DNA of 5,742 nucleotides from an uncultured Planctomycetaceae bacterium (GTDB lineage Bacteria; Planctomycetota; Planctomycetia; Pirellulales; Pirellulaceae), in contig CALBTA010000204.1 in NCBI GenBank assembly GCA_937967755.1, positions 1-5,742 on the forward strand. Reading direction: 5' to 3'. The number at the start of each line of letters is the position of its first letter. Within the stretch, counting starts at the first letter, position 1. The notes beneath the pieces were generated by a model. That model did no database searches and was not told the DNA's origin. It saw only the letters and a list, made by a program, of their open reading frames with translations. Below are positions 1 through 5,396 of the stretch, piece after piece. Made by a program: the position numbers and the translations under genes.

Positions 1-1070
1 AAGCGAAAGCCGCGATCGCAGCCTACACCGCCGAGATTGCCGAGCGCGAAAAGCAACTCGACGAGCAGCACGCCCAAAAGCTTGCCGCCGCCGAGACCGC
101 ATTGCAGCAATACCAGCAGCAACTGCCCGAAAAACTGGCCGCCTGGGAAAAGCAAATCGCCGAGACGACTGCCTGGACGGTTTTGGATCCGACAGAGATT
201 TCGGCCACCAACAACGCCAAGCTCGAAAAGCAGGAAGACCGTTCCATTTTGGCCAGCGGCCCCAACGGCAAAGGTGCGTACAAGTTCGTCGCCAAGACCG
301 ATGTGGCGAACATCACCGGCATTCGCTTGGAACTGTTGGCCGACGACCGTTTGCCAAAAAAAGGCCCCGGCCGTTCAAATTCCAACGGCAACTTCGTGTT
401 GAGCGAACTGCGCATCGAGCATGCCGCCGCCAATCAGCCTGATCGGCGGCAACCGGTCGCGCTGCAAAACGCACAGGCTGATTTCAGCCAGGACGGGTAT
501 AACGTCGCCACCGCCATCGACGGCCAGGTCCAACCCAACGGCAACGGCTGGGCGTCGTCGCCGCAGTTGGGCGTCAACCGCACGGCGGTGTTTGAAACCA
601 AGGCCGACACCGCCGCGGGCATCCTGACGTTCACACTCGACCAGCAATACCAAGACGGCACGCACTCGATCGGCCGCTTCCGCATTTCGGTCACCAGCAG
701 CCCGCGACCTGTCCGCCTGGACGGCTTGCCCAAGAACATCACCGATATTCTGGCGACCACGCCCGAGGAGCGCAACGACAAGCAAAAGGCCGATCTGCTG
801 AATTACTTCCGCGGCGTCGATGGACAGTTGAAGAAGCTGCAAGAAGCGGTCGCCAATGCGAAGAAGCCGCGCCCGACCGATCCGAAATTGGCCCAACTCA
901 ACACACAATTGGCAGCGGTTAGCCAACCGCTGCCGGTCGATCCGAAGTTAGGCCAGCTTCGGGGCGATGTCGAAATCAGCAAGCGGCAACTTGAAAACGC
1001 CCGCCTCACCGCCGCCCAGGACTTGACTTGGGCGTTGATTAATAACCCCGCATTCCTGTTTAATCACTAA
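1..1070 (+). CDS. C-terminal part of a planctomycete DUF1549/DUF1553 (PSD1)-type protein, 5' end outside window
   Basis: The frame is open from base 3 to the TAA at 1068-1070, giving 355 visible residues; the start lies upstream of the window. Residues 1 to about 57 are rich in Ala, Glu, Gln and Lys and look like a coiled coil. From W58 (WTVLDP) to about residue 230 comes a beta-rich stretch (GITGIRLELLAD, NGNFVLSELRIE, IGRFRISVTS) resembling the discoidin-like insert found in some of these proteins. A charged helical tail with two DPKLxQL repeats follows, and the protein ends in WALINNPAFLFNH, a typical DUF1553 C-terminus. Full-length relatives normally carry an N-terminal cytochrome c-like domain and DUF1549, not visible here. 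They are thought to be exported; their biochemical role is unproven. The DUF1501 gene downstream is the usual partner, which supports the call. The family assignment comes from recognised motifs, not a search. Confidence 0.75.
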   Translation, partial: AKAAIAAYTAEIAEREKQLDEQHAQKLAAAETALQQYQQQLPEKLAAWEKQIAETTAWTVLDPTEISATNNAKLEKQEDRSILASGPNGKGAYKFVAKTDVANITGIRLELLADDRLPKKGPGRSNSNGNFVLSELRIEHAAANQPDRRQPVALQNAQADFSQDGYNVATAIDGQVQPNGNGWASSPQLGVNRTAVFETKADTAAGILTFTLDQQYQDGTHSIGRFRISVTSSPRPVRLDGLPKNITDILATTPEERNDKQKADLLNYFRGVDGQLKKLQEAVANAKKPRPTDPKLAQLNTQLAAVSQPLPVDPKLGQLRGDVEISKRQLENARLTAAQDLTWALINNPAFLFNH

Positions 1071-1154
1071 AGTAGTAGGCACGCTCCGCGTGCCGTAACC
1101 GTGCTGCGATTCCGGCCGTATCGGCGGACGGCACAGGGACTGTGCCTGCTACTT
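1070..1154. repeat. Large palindromic intergenic element with two internal hairpins
   Basis: The outer arms 1070-1082 and 1142-1154 are inverted repeats matching at 12 of 13 positions (AAGTAGTAGGCAC against GTGCCTGCTACTT). Inside lie two perfect 7-bp hairpins with 3-base loops: GGCACGC-TCC-GCGTGCC at 1078-1094 and GGCACAG-GGA-CTGTGCC at 1130-1146. A further inverted pair, GTGCCGT at 1091-1097 with ACGGCAC at 1128-1134, allows an alternative fold. The left arm begins on the last base of the upstream stop codon. The right end (CTACTTTGATTTT) is T-rich, so the element could also end transcription of the upstream gene, but there is no clean U-tract. It resembles the elements at 4899 and 5090 in layout and in its GTAG...CTACTTT ends. 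Confidence 0.8.
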
Positions 1155-1170
1155 TGATTTTCAAAACACG

Positions 1171-1199
1171 CTCGTTCCCACGCAGAACTTGGGAACGAG
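1171..1199. repeat. Perfect 10-bp hairpin (CTCGTTCCCA / TGGGAACGAG)
   Basis: CTCGTTCCCA at 1171-1180 pairs perfectly with TGGGAACGAG at 1190-1199 around a 9-base loop. Palindromes of this 'CTCGTTCCC...GGGAACGAG' kind are, to my knowledge, widespread dispersed elements in bacterial intergenic DNA. It ends 15 bases before the Shine-Dalgarno of the DUF1501 gene, so in mRNA it would form just upstream of the ribosome-binding region. The 10-mer TGGGAACGAG recurs at 5307-5316, without its partner arm. Confidence 0.75.
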
Positions 1200-1214
1200 G
1201 ATTTACAAGCCCAC

Positions 1215-1218
1215 GGAG
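1215..1218 (+). promoter_or_regulatory. Shine-Dalgarno for the DUF1501 gene
   Basis: GGAG lies 7 bases before the ATG at 1226. It decides the start against the GTG at 1142, which is in the same frame but sits inside the upstream palindromic element and would add 28 residues ahead of the Tat signal. Confidence 0.7.
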
Positions 1219-1225
1219 AACTCCC

Positions 1226-2695
1226 ATGCTCGTCATTCCCGGCCAACCTGGTAAAGACCTTTGCGATCGTGAATTAGGTGTGAGCCGCCGCCACCTGTTG
1301 CGCGTCGGCGGGGCGGGCATACTGGGGCTTAGCTTGGGCAGCATGTTTCAAATGCAAGCCGCCACCGCGGCCGCCAAAACCGGCGGCGGGCCGGGTTGGG
1401 GGAAGGCCAAGAGCATCATCCTGTGCTACCTGCAAGGCGGGCCGAGCCACATCGATCTGTGGGACCCGAAAGAGAACGTCCCCGAAAACGTTCAAAGCGC
1501 CTTCAGCAACATCAACACTCGGCTGACCGGTGTGCAGTTCACAGAGAACCTGCCAAAGCTGGCTCAGGTGAACGACAAGTGTACGCTCATCCGGTCGATG
1601 GCCTACACGCCTTACGGTTTGTTCAACCACACCGCGGCCATCTATCAGATGATGACCGGTTACACGACCGATAAAGTCAGCCCCTCGGGCCAGTTGGAGC
1701 CGCCGTCGCCGAAGGACTTCCCGAACTTCGGTTCGCAAATCATCAAGATGCGCCCGCCGACCGCGCCGATGCTACCGTTCGTGATGCTGCCGCGTCCGCT
1801 GCAAGAAAGCAACGTCGTCGGCAAAGGGGGTTCCGCCGGCTTCCTGGGGAAAGCGTACGACCCGTACACGCTGTACCCCTCGGGCGACGACATGAACATG
1901 AAGAAGATGGACAACATCAAGATCGACGACTTGCAGCTTCGCCCCGACGTGTACGCCTCGCGGCTGCACCGCCGGGCACGCCTGCGCAGCGTAATCAACG
2001 ATGGCATGCCGGCGATTGACAACGCCGTGGCCGATTACAAATTGAACGAGTACTACGACCAGGCCCTGAACCTGATCGTTTCCGGCCGCGCCCGCGAGGC
2101 GTTCGCCATCGAGCGCGAACCTGACGCGATCCGCGACATGTACGGCCGCAACACGTTTGGGCAAAGCTGCCTGCTGGCCCGCCGGCTGGTCGAAGCGGGC
2201 ACGCGGGTGGTCGAAGTGATCTGGCCGAAGGTCGCCAACAGCGACAACCACTCGTGGGATCAGCACAAAGATTTACCCAAGCGGATGAAGACCCAGTCGG
2301 CCCCGATGCTCGATGCCGGTCTGTCGGGCCTGATCACCGACTTGGATCAGCGCGGCATGCTGGAAGACACGCTGGTGATCGCCGTGGGTGAATTCGGCCG
2401 CAGCCCGCAGCGGGGCGTCAGCACCTCTGGCAACGGCAACAGCGCCGACGGCCGCGACCACTGGCCTTATTGCTACACCGCGATGGCCGCGGGTGCCGGC
2501 ATCCGCCGCGGCTACGTGCACGGGAAGAGCGATAAGACCGCGTCCGCTCCGCTGGAAGACCCGGTCCACCCGGCCGAACTGCTGGCGACGATCTACCACG
2601 GCTTCGGCATTGATCCGCAAACCTTGGTCTACAATCACCTCAACCAGCCCCGCGAACTGGTCAAAGCCGAAGCGGTGACGAAGTTGTTTGGTTAA
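1226..2695 (+). CDS. DUF1501 domain protein with Tat signal peptide
   Basis: This 489-residue protein belongs to the DUF1501 family, which is related to the alkaline phosphatase/sulfatase fold; the family's substrate is not established. The N-terminus carries a twin-arginine motif S20-R21-R22-H23-L24-L25-R26, a hydrophobic stretch (about 27-41) and an Ala-rich cleavage region near 45-50, so export of a folded protein is predicted. Family motifs in order: [14 protein letters not shown] (H75, D77), FNHTAA (H135), [27 protein letters not shown] (D340, H342, H347), GEFGRSP (E389, R392) and GRDHWPYC (D411, H412). The His/Asp/Glu residues are plausible metal or catalytic ligands by analogy with the superfamily. 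Length is normal for the family, with no frameshift. It follows the DUF1553 gene, its usual partner, and precedes the PhnD-like gene by 37 bases. The two palindromes upstream could separate its expression from the DUF1553 gene. Confidence 0.93.
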   Translation: MLVIPGQPGKDLCDRELGVSRRHLLRVGGAGILGLSLGSMFQMQAATAAAKTGGGPGWGKAKSIILCYLQGGPSHIDLWDPKENVPENVQSAFSNINTRLTGVQFTENLPKLAQVNDKCTLIRSMAYTPYGLFNHTAAIYQMMTGYTTDKVSPSGQLEPPSPKDFPNFGSQIIKMRPPTAPMLPFVMLPRPLQESNVVGKGGSAGFLGKAYDPYTLYPSGDDMNMKKMDNIKIDDLQLRPDVYASRLHRRARLRSVINDGMPAIDNAVADYKLNEYYDQALNLIVSGRAREAFAIEREPDAIRDMYGRNTFGQSCLLARRLVEAGTRVVEVIWPKVANSDNHSWDQHKDLPKRMKTQSAPMLDAGLSGLITDLDQRGMLEDTLVIAVGEFGRSPQRGVSTSGNGNSADGRDHWPYCYTAMAAGAGIRRGYVHGKSDKTASAPLEDPVHPAELLATIYHGFGIDPQTLVYNHLNQPRELVKAEAVTKLFG

Positions 2696-2719
2696 AGATC
2701 TACGGCGGCCTTCGCACGA

Positions 2720-2725
2720 AAGGAA
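2720..2725 (+). promoter_or_regulatory. Shine-Dalgarno supporting a GTG start for the PhnD-like gene
   Basis: AAGGAA lies 7 bases before the GTG at 2733. This favours GTG over the TTG at 2688, which overlaps the DUF1501 gene, and over the ATG at 2757, which would remove a third of the signal peptide. Confidence 0.65.
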
Positions 2726-2732
2726 TGCAGCA

Positions 2733-3608
2733 GTGAACGTCCAAACGCTAACGGTGATGCTCGCCTTGTTGATCGCGGCGATTTCCGCGCCCGCCGGCGG
2801 CGAAGAAAAAGCGGAGGCCGATCAAGGGCCCCTGACGATGGTCGTGATGGACCCGCTCGCCGCGCCGCTTTCCTGCCCCTGCGTGGAAGGATACGCGCAG
2901 CGGAAGTATGAAGCGCTGGGCGAACATCTCGAGTCGCAGCTTGGCCGGCCGGTGAAGGTGGTATTCAACGAAGCGCTCGGCAAAGCGCTCGCTGGGGACG
3001 CGAAGGGCCTGGCCGATTTGGTCGTTGGGAAAGATTCCGTCGTGCGGGCCGATGCGAAAGCCGCGGAGCTGAACCTGACCGCCGTCGGGCGTCTGACCGA
3101 TAAGAAAGGTTCCGTCCTACAGCACGGATTGATCGTCGTGCCGGCGAAGGATCCGGCCAAGGCGGTCGCCGATTTGCAAGGGTACGACATCATCTTCGGC
3201 CCGGCCGAAAGCGATGAGAAACACAAAGCCGCGATCGAGGTTCTTACCAAGGCGGGCGTGAAGGTGCCCGACGAACTTTCCATTGACAGCGCCTGCAGCG
3301 AAGGGGCGGCAAAGGTTGTCGACCGCGGCCCGGGCGGCAAATCGGCAGCGGTCATTTCCAGCTACGCCGCGCCGCTGTTGGAAGGCTGCGGGACGATTGA
3401 AAAAGGCGATCTGCGCGTGCTCGCCAAGACCGAGCCGGTGCCGTTCGTTACCGCTTTCGTCAACGACGAACTGCCCGCCGAGACGCAAGCGGAGCTTCAA
3501 CTCGCCCTGTTCTCGATGGCCAACAAGCCGGAGCTTTGCACCGCGCTGGAATCGCTCGTCGGCTTCTTGCCCGTCGCGGCCGAAGACGATTCCGCAAAAA
3601 AAAAGTAA
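2733..3608 (+). CDS. Secreted PhnD-like (phosphate/phosphonate-type ABC) substrate-binding protein with a CPC motif
   Basis: Starting at GTG 2733 the product has 291 residues. Residues 1-22 (MNVQTLTVMLALLIAAISAP) form a hydrophobic signal peptide, although the n-region lacks positive charge. The remainder resembles PhnD/SsuA/transferrin-type periplasmic binding proteins: an opening strand (GPLTMVVMD, 32-40), LGEHLESQLGRPVKVVF (62-78), GKADL-like GLADLVVGKDSV (92-103), the AVADLQGYDIIFGP strand (144-157) that usually starts lobe 2, and AAVISSYAAPLLEGCG (205-220). C48-P49-C50 sits where ligand-contacting residues would be expected, and C188, C219 and C269 are also present; a redox, metal or other non-phosphonate role is possible but only inferred. 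No permease or ATPase gene is adjacent, so a transport role is unproven. The C-terminus is A288-K-K-K, encoded by GCA and an A9 tract, then TAA. The next reading frame overlaps it and may be fused to it by frameshifting. Confidence 0.85.
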   Translation: MNVQTLTVMLALLIAAISAPAGGEEKAEADQGPLTMVVMDPLAAPLSCPCVEGYAQRKYEALGEHLESQLGRPVKVVFNEALGKALAGDAKGLADLVVGKDSVVRADAKAAELNLTAVGRLTDKKGSVLQHGLIVVPAKDPAKAVADLQGYDIIFGPAESDEKHKAAIEVLTKAGVKVPDELSIDSACSEGAAKVVDRGPGGKSAAVISSYAAPLLEGCGTIEKGDLRVLAKTEPVPFVTAFVNDELPAETQAELQLALFSMANKPELCTALESLVGFLPVAAEDDSAKKK

Positions 3609-4798
3609 CCGAGCCGGCAACTCGCGGCGCTGAGGAAACCAGCGCCGACGGATCCTGGCCCGGCTGGCGCGGACCCAATCGCGACGGCGTCTCGCCGTGG
3701 TTGCCTGATTCTCTTCCGGAAAAACTAAACGTTATCTGGGAGGTGCCGCTGGCGCACAGCGGCCTGGGCGGCATCGCGGCGACCGACAAGTACGTCATCT
3801 TTGGCGACCGCGACCTGGACGACTTCCAAGATGTTTTTCGCTGCCACGATGCGAAGACGGGCAAACTGCTGTGGCAGACGCAGACGCTGGCGATTGGAAA
3901 ACTTGATTACGGAAACAGCCCCCGGGCGACGCCGCTGATCGACGGCCAGCGGGCCTTCCTGCTGGGAGCGTTCGGGCACCTGACGGCTGTGAAACTGGCG
4001 ACGGGTGAAGTGATCTGGAAGCGTGATTTTCGCGACGAGTTCGGCGTCAACGCGGAACTGCCCTGGGGATTTTGCGGTTCGCCGCTGCTGGTCGATGGCA
4101 AACTCATCGTGCAGCCGGGCGGGCCGAAGGCGTCGCTCGTCGCGCTGGAGCCGGCGACCGGAAAGACCATCTGGCAAACCGCTGGCCGCGGGCCTTCCCA
4201 CGGTTCGCTGCTGGCGGGCCGGTTCGGCGGGCGGCTGCAGATCGTCGGCCATGACGCGACGACGCTCGGCGGGTGGGATCCGGCCAGCGGCAAACGGCTG
4301 TGGGAAACCAAGCCCGCGATCGCCGGAGACTTCAACGTTCCCACGCCTGTGAACATCGGCGGCAAACTGCTGATCACGACGGAGAACAACGGTACGAGGC
4401 TCTACGAGTTTGGCGAAGACGGAACGATTAACGCAGAGCCCGTCGCAACCAGCCGCCGTTTCGCGCCGGACATGAGCACGCCTGTGGCCGTTGGAGACAG
4501 AGTTTTCGGTGTCCACCGGATGTTCATCGGGTTGGATGCCGCCGACGGCCTAAAACAAATCGCTCGCCTGCGCGACGAGGCGCTGGGCGACTACGGCTCG
4601 GTCATCGCCAGCGGGACGAAAGTGCTGGTCGTCGGCAAAGGCGAGCTGCTGCTAATCGACGCCCGCGACCGGCCGCGCATCACCAGCCGCTTGCGGGTGT
4701 TCGATGACGATGTCACCATCTACTCGCACCCCGCGATCGCGGGCAAGCGGCTTTTCATCCGCGGCGAATCATCCCTCCGCTGCCTCGCCCTGGAGTAG
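3536..4798 (+). CDS. PQQ-like beta-propeller protein in the -1 frame, probably translated by frameshifting from the PhnD-like gene
   Basis: The domain has recurring (D/E)xxTG(K/E)xxW blade motifs typical of PQQ-type (PQQ_2) propellers. Numbered from TTG 3536 they are D105AKTGKLLW, L154ATGEVIW, E205PATGKTIW and D248PASGKRLW, spaced about 45-50 residues. The domain begins with W41-PGWRGPNRDG, a common start of mature planctomycete propellers, and ends in RCLALE. The true start is unclear. TTG 3536 lies inside the PhnD-like gene without a properly spaced Shine-Dalgarno, and codons 1-20 there encode an Arg-rich stretch that looks like an out-of-frame artefact. There is no in-frame ATG before 4472, and the TTG at 3701 and GTG at 3743 would cut into the first blade. 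There is also no signal peptide, although such propellers are usually exported. The best reading is entry from the PhnD frame at 3596-3605, giving about 688 residues. Whether it binds PQQ or is only structurally similar cannot be told. Confidence 0.85.
   Translation: MHRAGIARRLLARRGRRRFRKKKVTEPATRGAEETSADGSWPGWRGPNRDGVSPWLPDSLPEKLNVIWEVPLAHSGLGGIAATDKYVIFGDRDLDDFQDVFRCHDAKTGKLLWQTQTLAIGKLDYGNSPRATPLIDGQRAFLLGAFGHLTAVKLATGEVIWKRDFRDEFGVNAELPWGFCGSPLLVDGKLIVQPGGPKASLVALEPATGKTIWQTAGRGPSHGSLLAGRFGGRLQIVGHDATTLGGWDPASGKRLWETKPAIAGDFNVPTPVNIGGKLLITTENNGTRLYEFGEDGTINAEPVATSRRFAPDMSTPVAVGDRVFGVHRMFIGLDAADGLKQIARLRDEALGDYGSVIASGTKVLVVGKGELLLIDARDRPRITSRLRVFDDDVTIYSHPAIAGKRLFIRGESSLRCLALE
3596..3605 (+). 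other. A9G slippery tract: candidate -1 frameshift or transcriptional slippage site
   Basis: Nine A residues (3596-3604) are followed by G3605 and the zero-frame stop TAA 3606-3608. In the PhnD frame the codons are GCA AAA AAA AAG TAA, so A AAA AAG (3599-3605) is an X XXY YYZ heptamer identical to the one used in E. coli dnaX. A -1 slip, or one extra A added by RNA polymerase, leads to AAA GTA ACC and into the beta-propeller frame. A9 runs are known to promote transcriptional slippage, as in Thermus thermophilus dnaX. No strong Shine-Dalgarno-like stimulator is visible about 10 bases upstream. Confidence 0.6.
3610..3647 (+). other. Two adjacent hairpins just downstream of the slippery tract
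   Basis: The first is a 4-bp stem CGAG (3610-3613) with CTCG (3621-3624), starting 4 bases after the heptamer. The second is a perfect 8-bp stem CGGCGCTG (3625-3632) with CAGCGCCG (3640-3647), loop AGGAAAC. They abut with no gap and could stack. The first stem is weak, and the strong one starts 19 bases after the heptamer, farther than the usual 5-9 bases. Short stems are common in GC-rich DNA, so a stimulatory role is inference. Confidence 0.4.
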
Positions 4799-4803
4799 TG
4801 TTC

Positions 4804-4830
4804 CCCGAAGGTTGGCCAAGTGTTTTCGGG
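4804..4830 (+). terminator. Weak candidate terminator or hairpin after the propeller gene
   Basis: CCCGAA (4804-4809) pairs with TTCGGG (4825-4830) around a 15-base loop, six bases after the stop codon. There is no U-tract behind it, so intrinsic termination is doubtful. Confidence 0.2.
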
Positions 4831-4861
4831 TGCGTTCGCGGTCGGCTGGTGATTTTCTCTC

Positions 4862-4882
4862 GAACAAGTCTGGGACTTGTTC
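4862..4882. repeat. Perfect 9-bp hairpin (GAACAAGTC / GACTTGTTC)
   Basis: GAACAAGTC at 4862-4870 pairs with GACTTGTTC at 4874-4882 around a TGG loop. The short 3-base loop is like those of the other palindromic elements in the window. It lies 17 bases before repeat copy A and may belong to the same composite element. It could also protect the 3' end of the upstream transcript. Confidence 0.6.
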
Positions 4883-4898
4883 CACGGCGGCATCTTCC

Positions 4899-4949
4899 GT
4901 AGCACGCAGTTCCACTGCGTGAGGACGGGTCGCCAACCCGTCCTACTTT
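4899..4949. repeat. Composite palindromic repeat, copy A
   Basis: Two hairpins lie in tandem. CACGCAGT (4903-4910) pairs with ACTGCGTG (4914-4921) around a TCC loop. AGGACGGGT (4922-4930) pairs with ACCCGTCCT (4936-4944) around CGCCA. The element is bounded by GTAG and CTACTTT. Copy B at 5090 repeats it in the same orientation 191 bases further on. The stem sequences differ between copies by paired changes (C-G at 4903/4921 against G-C at 5094/5112), which suggests that the fold is conserved. Confidence 0.8.
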
Positions 4950-4971
4950 GGGAAAAAAACTTTCGGAATTC

Positions 4972-5001
4972 TGTCAAGAAAAGTGTACCACTCGCTTGAC
5001 A
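4972..5001. promoter_or_regulatory. Inverted repeat overlapping the -35 box, possible operator
   Basis: TGTCAAG (4972-4978) and CTTGACA (4995-5001) are a perfect 7-bp inverted pair with 16 bases between them. The right arm contains the TTGACA -35 box, and the spacer holds one TGTACCA motif (4984-4990). The geometry would suit a dimeric regulator, but no regulator is known and chance is possible. Confidence 0.3.
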
Positions 5002-5023
5002 CGGTTGTGAATATCTGTATACT
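4996..5023 (+). promoter_or_regulatory. Near-consensus sigma70-type promoter
   Basis: TTGACA (4996-5001) matches the -35 consensus exactly. After a 16-base spacer comes TATACT (5018-5023), five of six matches to the -10 consensus, in an A/T-rich pocket of otherwise GC-rich DNA. Expected transcription start is about 5030. The -10 lies inside the 11-base palindrome GTATACTATAC (5017-5027). The nearest convincing gene starts 630 bases downstream, so the transcript has either a very long leader or another product. Confidence 0.55.
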
Positions 5024-5064
5024 ATACGTTTGAATGGGTACGATGGACTTCCAAGGGCGTCGAA

Positions 5065-5229
5065 ATGGAGCGTTTTGGGGTACAACTGCGTAGGACGCAG
5101 TTCCACTGCGTCGGGGACGGGTTAAACCCGTCCCACTTCGCTAATAGTCTTCATCAAGGCGCGGGGAGAATGTACCACCCAACCCCGAAATGTGCGATTT
5201 TGGTACATTTGGAGCGGGGTGTGATTTAA
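5065..5229 (+). CDS. Doubtful 54-codon small ORF downstream of the promoter
   Basis: The ATG at 5065 opens 54 codons to the TAA at 5227-5229, with AAGGG at 5053-5057 placed 7 bases ahead and the promoter at 4996-5023 upstream. The product (starting MERFGVQLRR, ending LVHLERGVI) resembles nothing I recognise. The ORF runs straight through palindromic repeat copy B and an inverted repeat, which argues that it is accidental. It is listed only because promoter, ribosome site and start are well ordered. Confidence 0.15.
   Translation: MERFGVQLRRTQFHCVGDGLNPSHFANSLHQGAGRMYHPTPKCAILVHLERGVI
5090..5139. repeat. Composite palindromic repeat, copy B
   Basis: GACGCAGT (5094-5101) pairs with ACTGCGTC (5105-5112) around TCC. 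GGGACGGGT (5114-5122) pairs with ACCCGTCCC (5126-5134) around TAA. The boundaries GTAG and CACTT match copy A apart from one base. It lies downstream of the promoter at 4996-5023, so it would be transcribed. It could shape or end a short RNA of about 100 bases, but no U-tract follows. Confidence 0.8.
5169..5209. promoter_or_regulatory. 9-bp inverted repeat AATGTACCA / TGGTACATT
   Basis: AATGTACCA (5169-5177) and TGGTACATT (5201-5209) form a perfect inverted pair 23 bases apart. The core TGTACCA also occurs at 4984-4990 beside the -35 box, and looser forms (GGGTAC) occur at 5036-5041 and 5078-5083. It could be a regulator binding site or an RNA stem; which one is not known. Confidence 0.35.
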
Positions 5230-5298
5230 TCGTGGCGTTGTAACCTGTTGCGGTTCCATGACTTATGAAAACACATGTTCACGTGACGACGCCTCAAA

Positions 5299-5327
5299 TG
5301 CACCACTGGGAACGAGAACGTGGTGCA
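5299..5327. repeat. 8-bp hairpin TGCACCAC / GTGGTGCA
   Basis: TGCACCAC (5299-5306) pairs perfectly with GTGGTGCA (5320-5327). The 13-base loop starts with TGGGAACGAG, the same 10-mer as the right arm of the hairpin at 1171-1199, which suggests a decayed or rearranged member of that repeat family. Confidence 0.5.
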
Positions 5328-5351
5328 AGCGCGGTTTGCGACGAACCCGTA

Positions 5352-5375
5352 GTCACAAGCTGCCAGCTTGTTGAC
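5352..5375. repeat. Hairpin ACAAGCT / AGCTTGT with flanking GTC / GAC
   Basis: ACAAGCT (5355-5361) pairs with AGCTTGT (5365-5371) around GCC. The stem continues with GTC (5352-5354) and GAC (5373-5375) past a single bulged T. It has the same three-base-loop design as the other elements. Confidence 0.6.
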
Positions 5376-5396
5376 TGATGCGGATTCGAGAACGAT

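Noticed and set aside
102..104. TTG 102 as start of the first gene
   Set aside because: The frame is open to the window edge and the protein is clearly a C-terminal part, so the TTG is internal.
356..362. A7 tract (CCA AAA AAA GGC) as a second frameshift site
   Set aside because: It contains a possible A AAA AAA heptamer, but the zero frame continues as good protein and no recognisable domain lies in another frame.
1142..1144. GTG 1142 as start of the DUF1501 gene
   Set aside because: It lies in the palindromic element, lacks a ribosome site and would place 28 unrelated residues before the Tat signal; ATG 1226 has GGAG at good spacing.
1274..1738. Long minus-strand ORFs inside the DUF1501, PhnD-like and propeller genes
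   Set aside because: They are antisense shadows expected from the high GC third positions of the real genes and have no motifs.
3536..3601. TTG 3536 as genuine start of the propeller gene
   Set aside because: GGAG is only about 2 bases away from the TTG, and the 20 codons that follow encode an Arg-rich stretch that is simply the PhnD-like gene read in another frame. Kept only as the formal left limit of the open frame.
4972..4977. Divergent minus-strand promoter from TGTCAA (TTGACA on the other strand)
   Set aside because: No acceptable -10 box is found 16-18 bases further along the minus strand.
4720..5106. 128-codon minus-strand ORF
   Set aside because: It runs antisense to the propeller gene end and through repeat copy A; the TGWRPVLTQWNCV stretch is just the translated repeat.
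4899..5139. CRISPR array
   Set aside because: There are only two repeat copies, 191 bases apart and strongly self-complementary, without regular spacers or cas genes.
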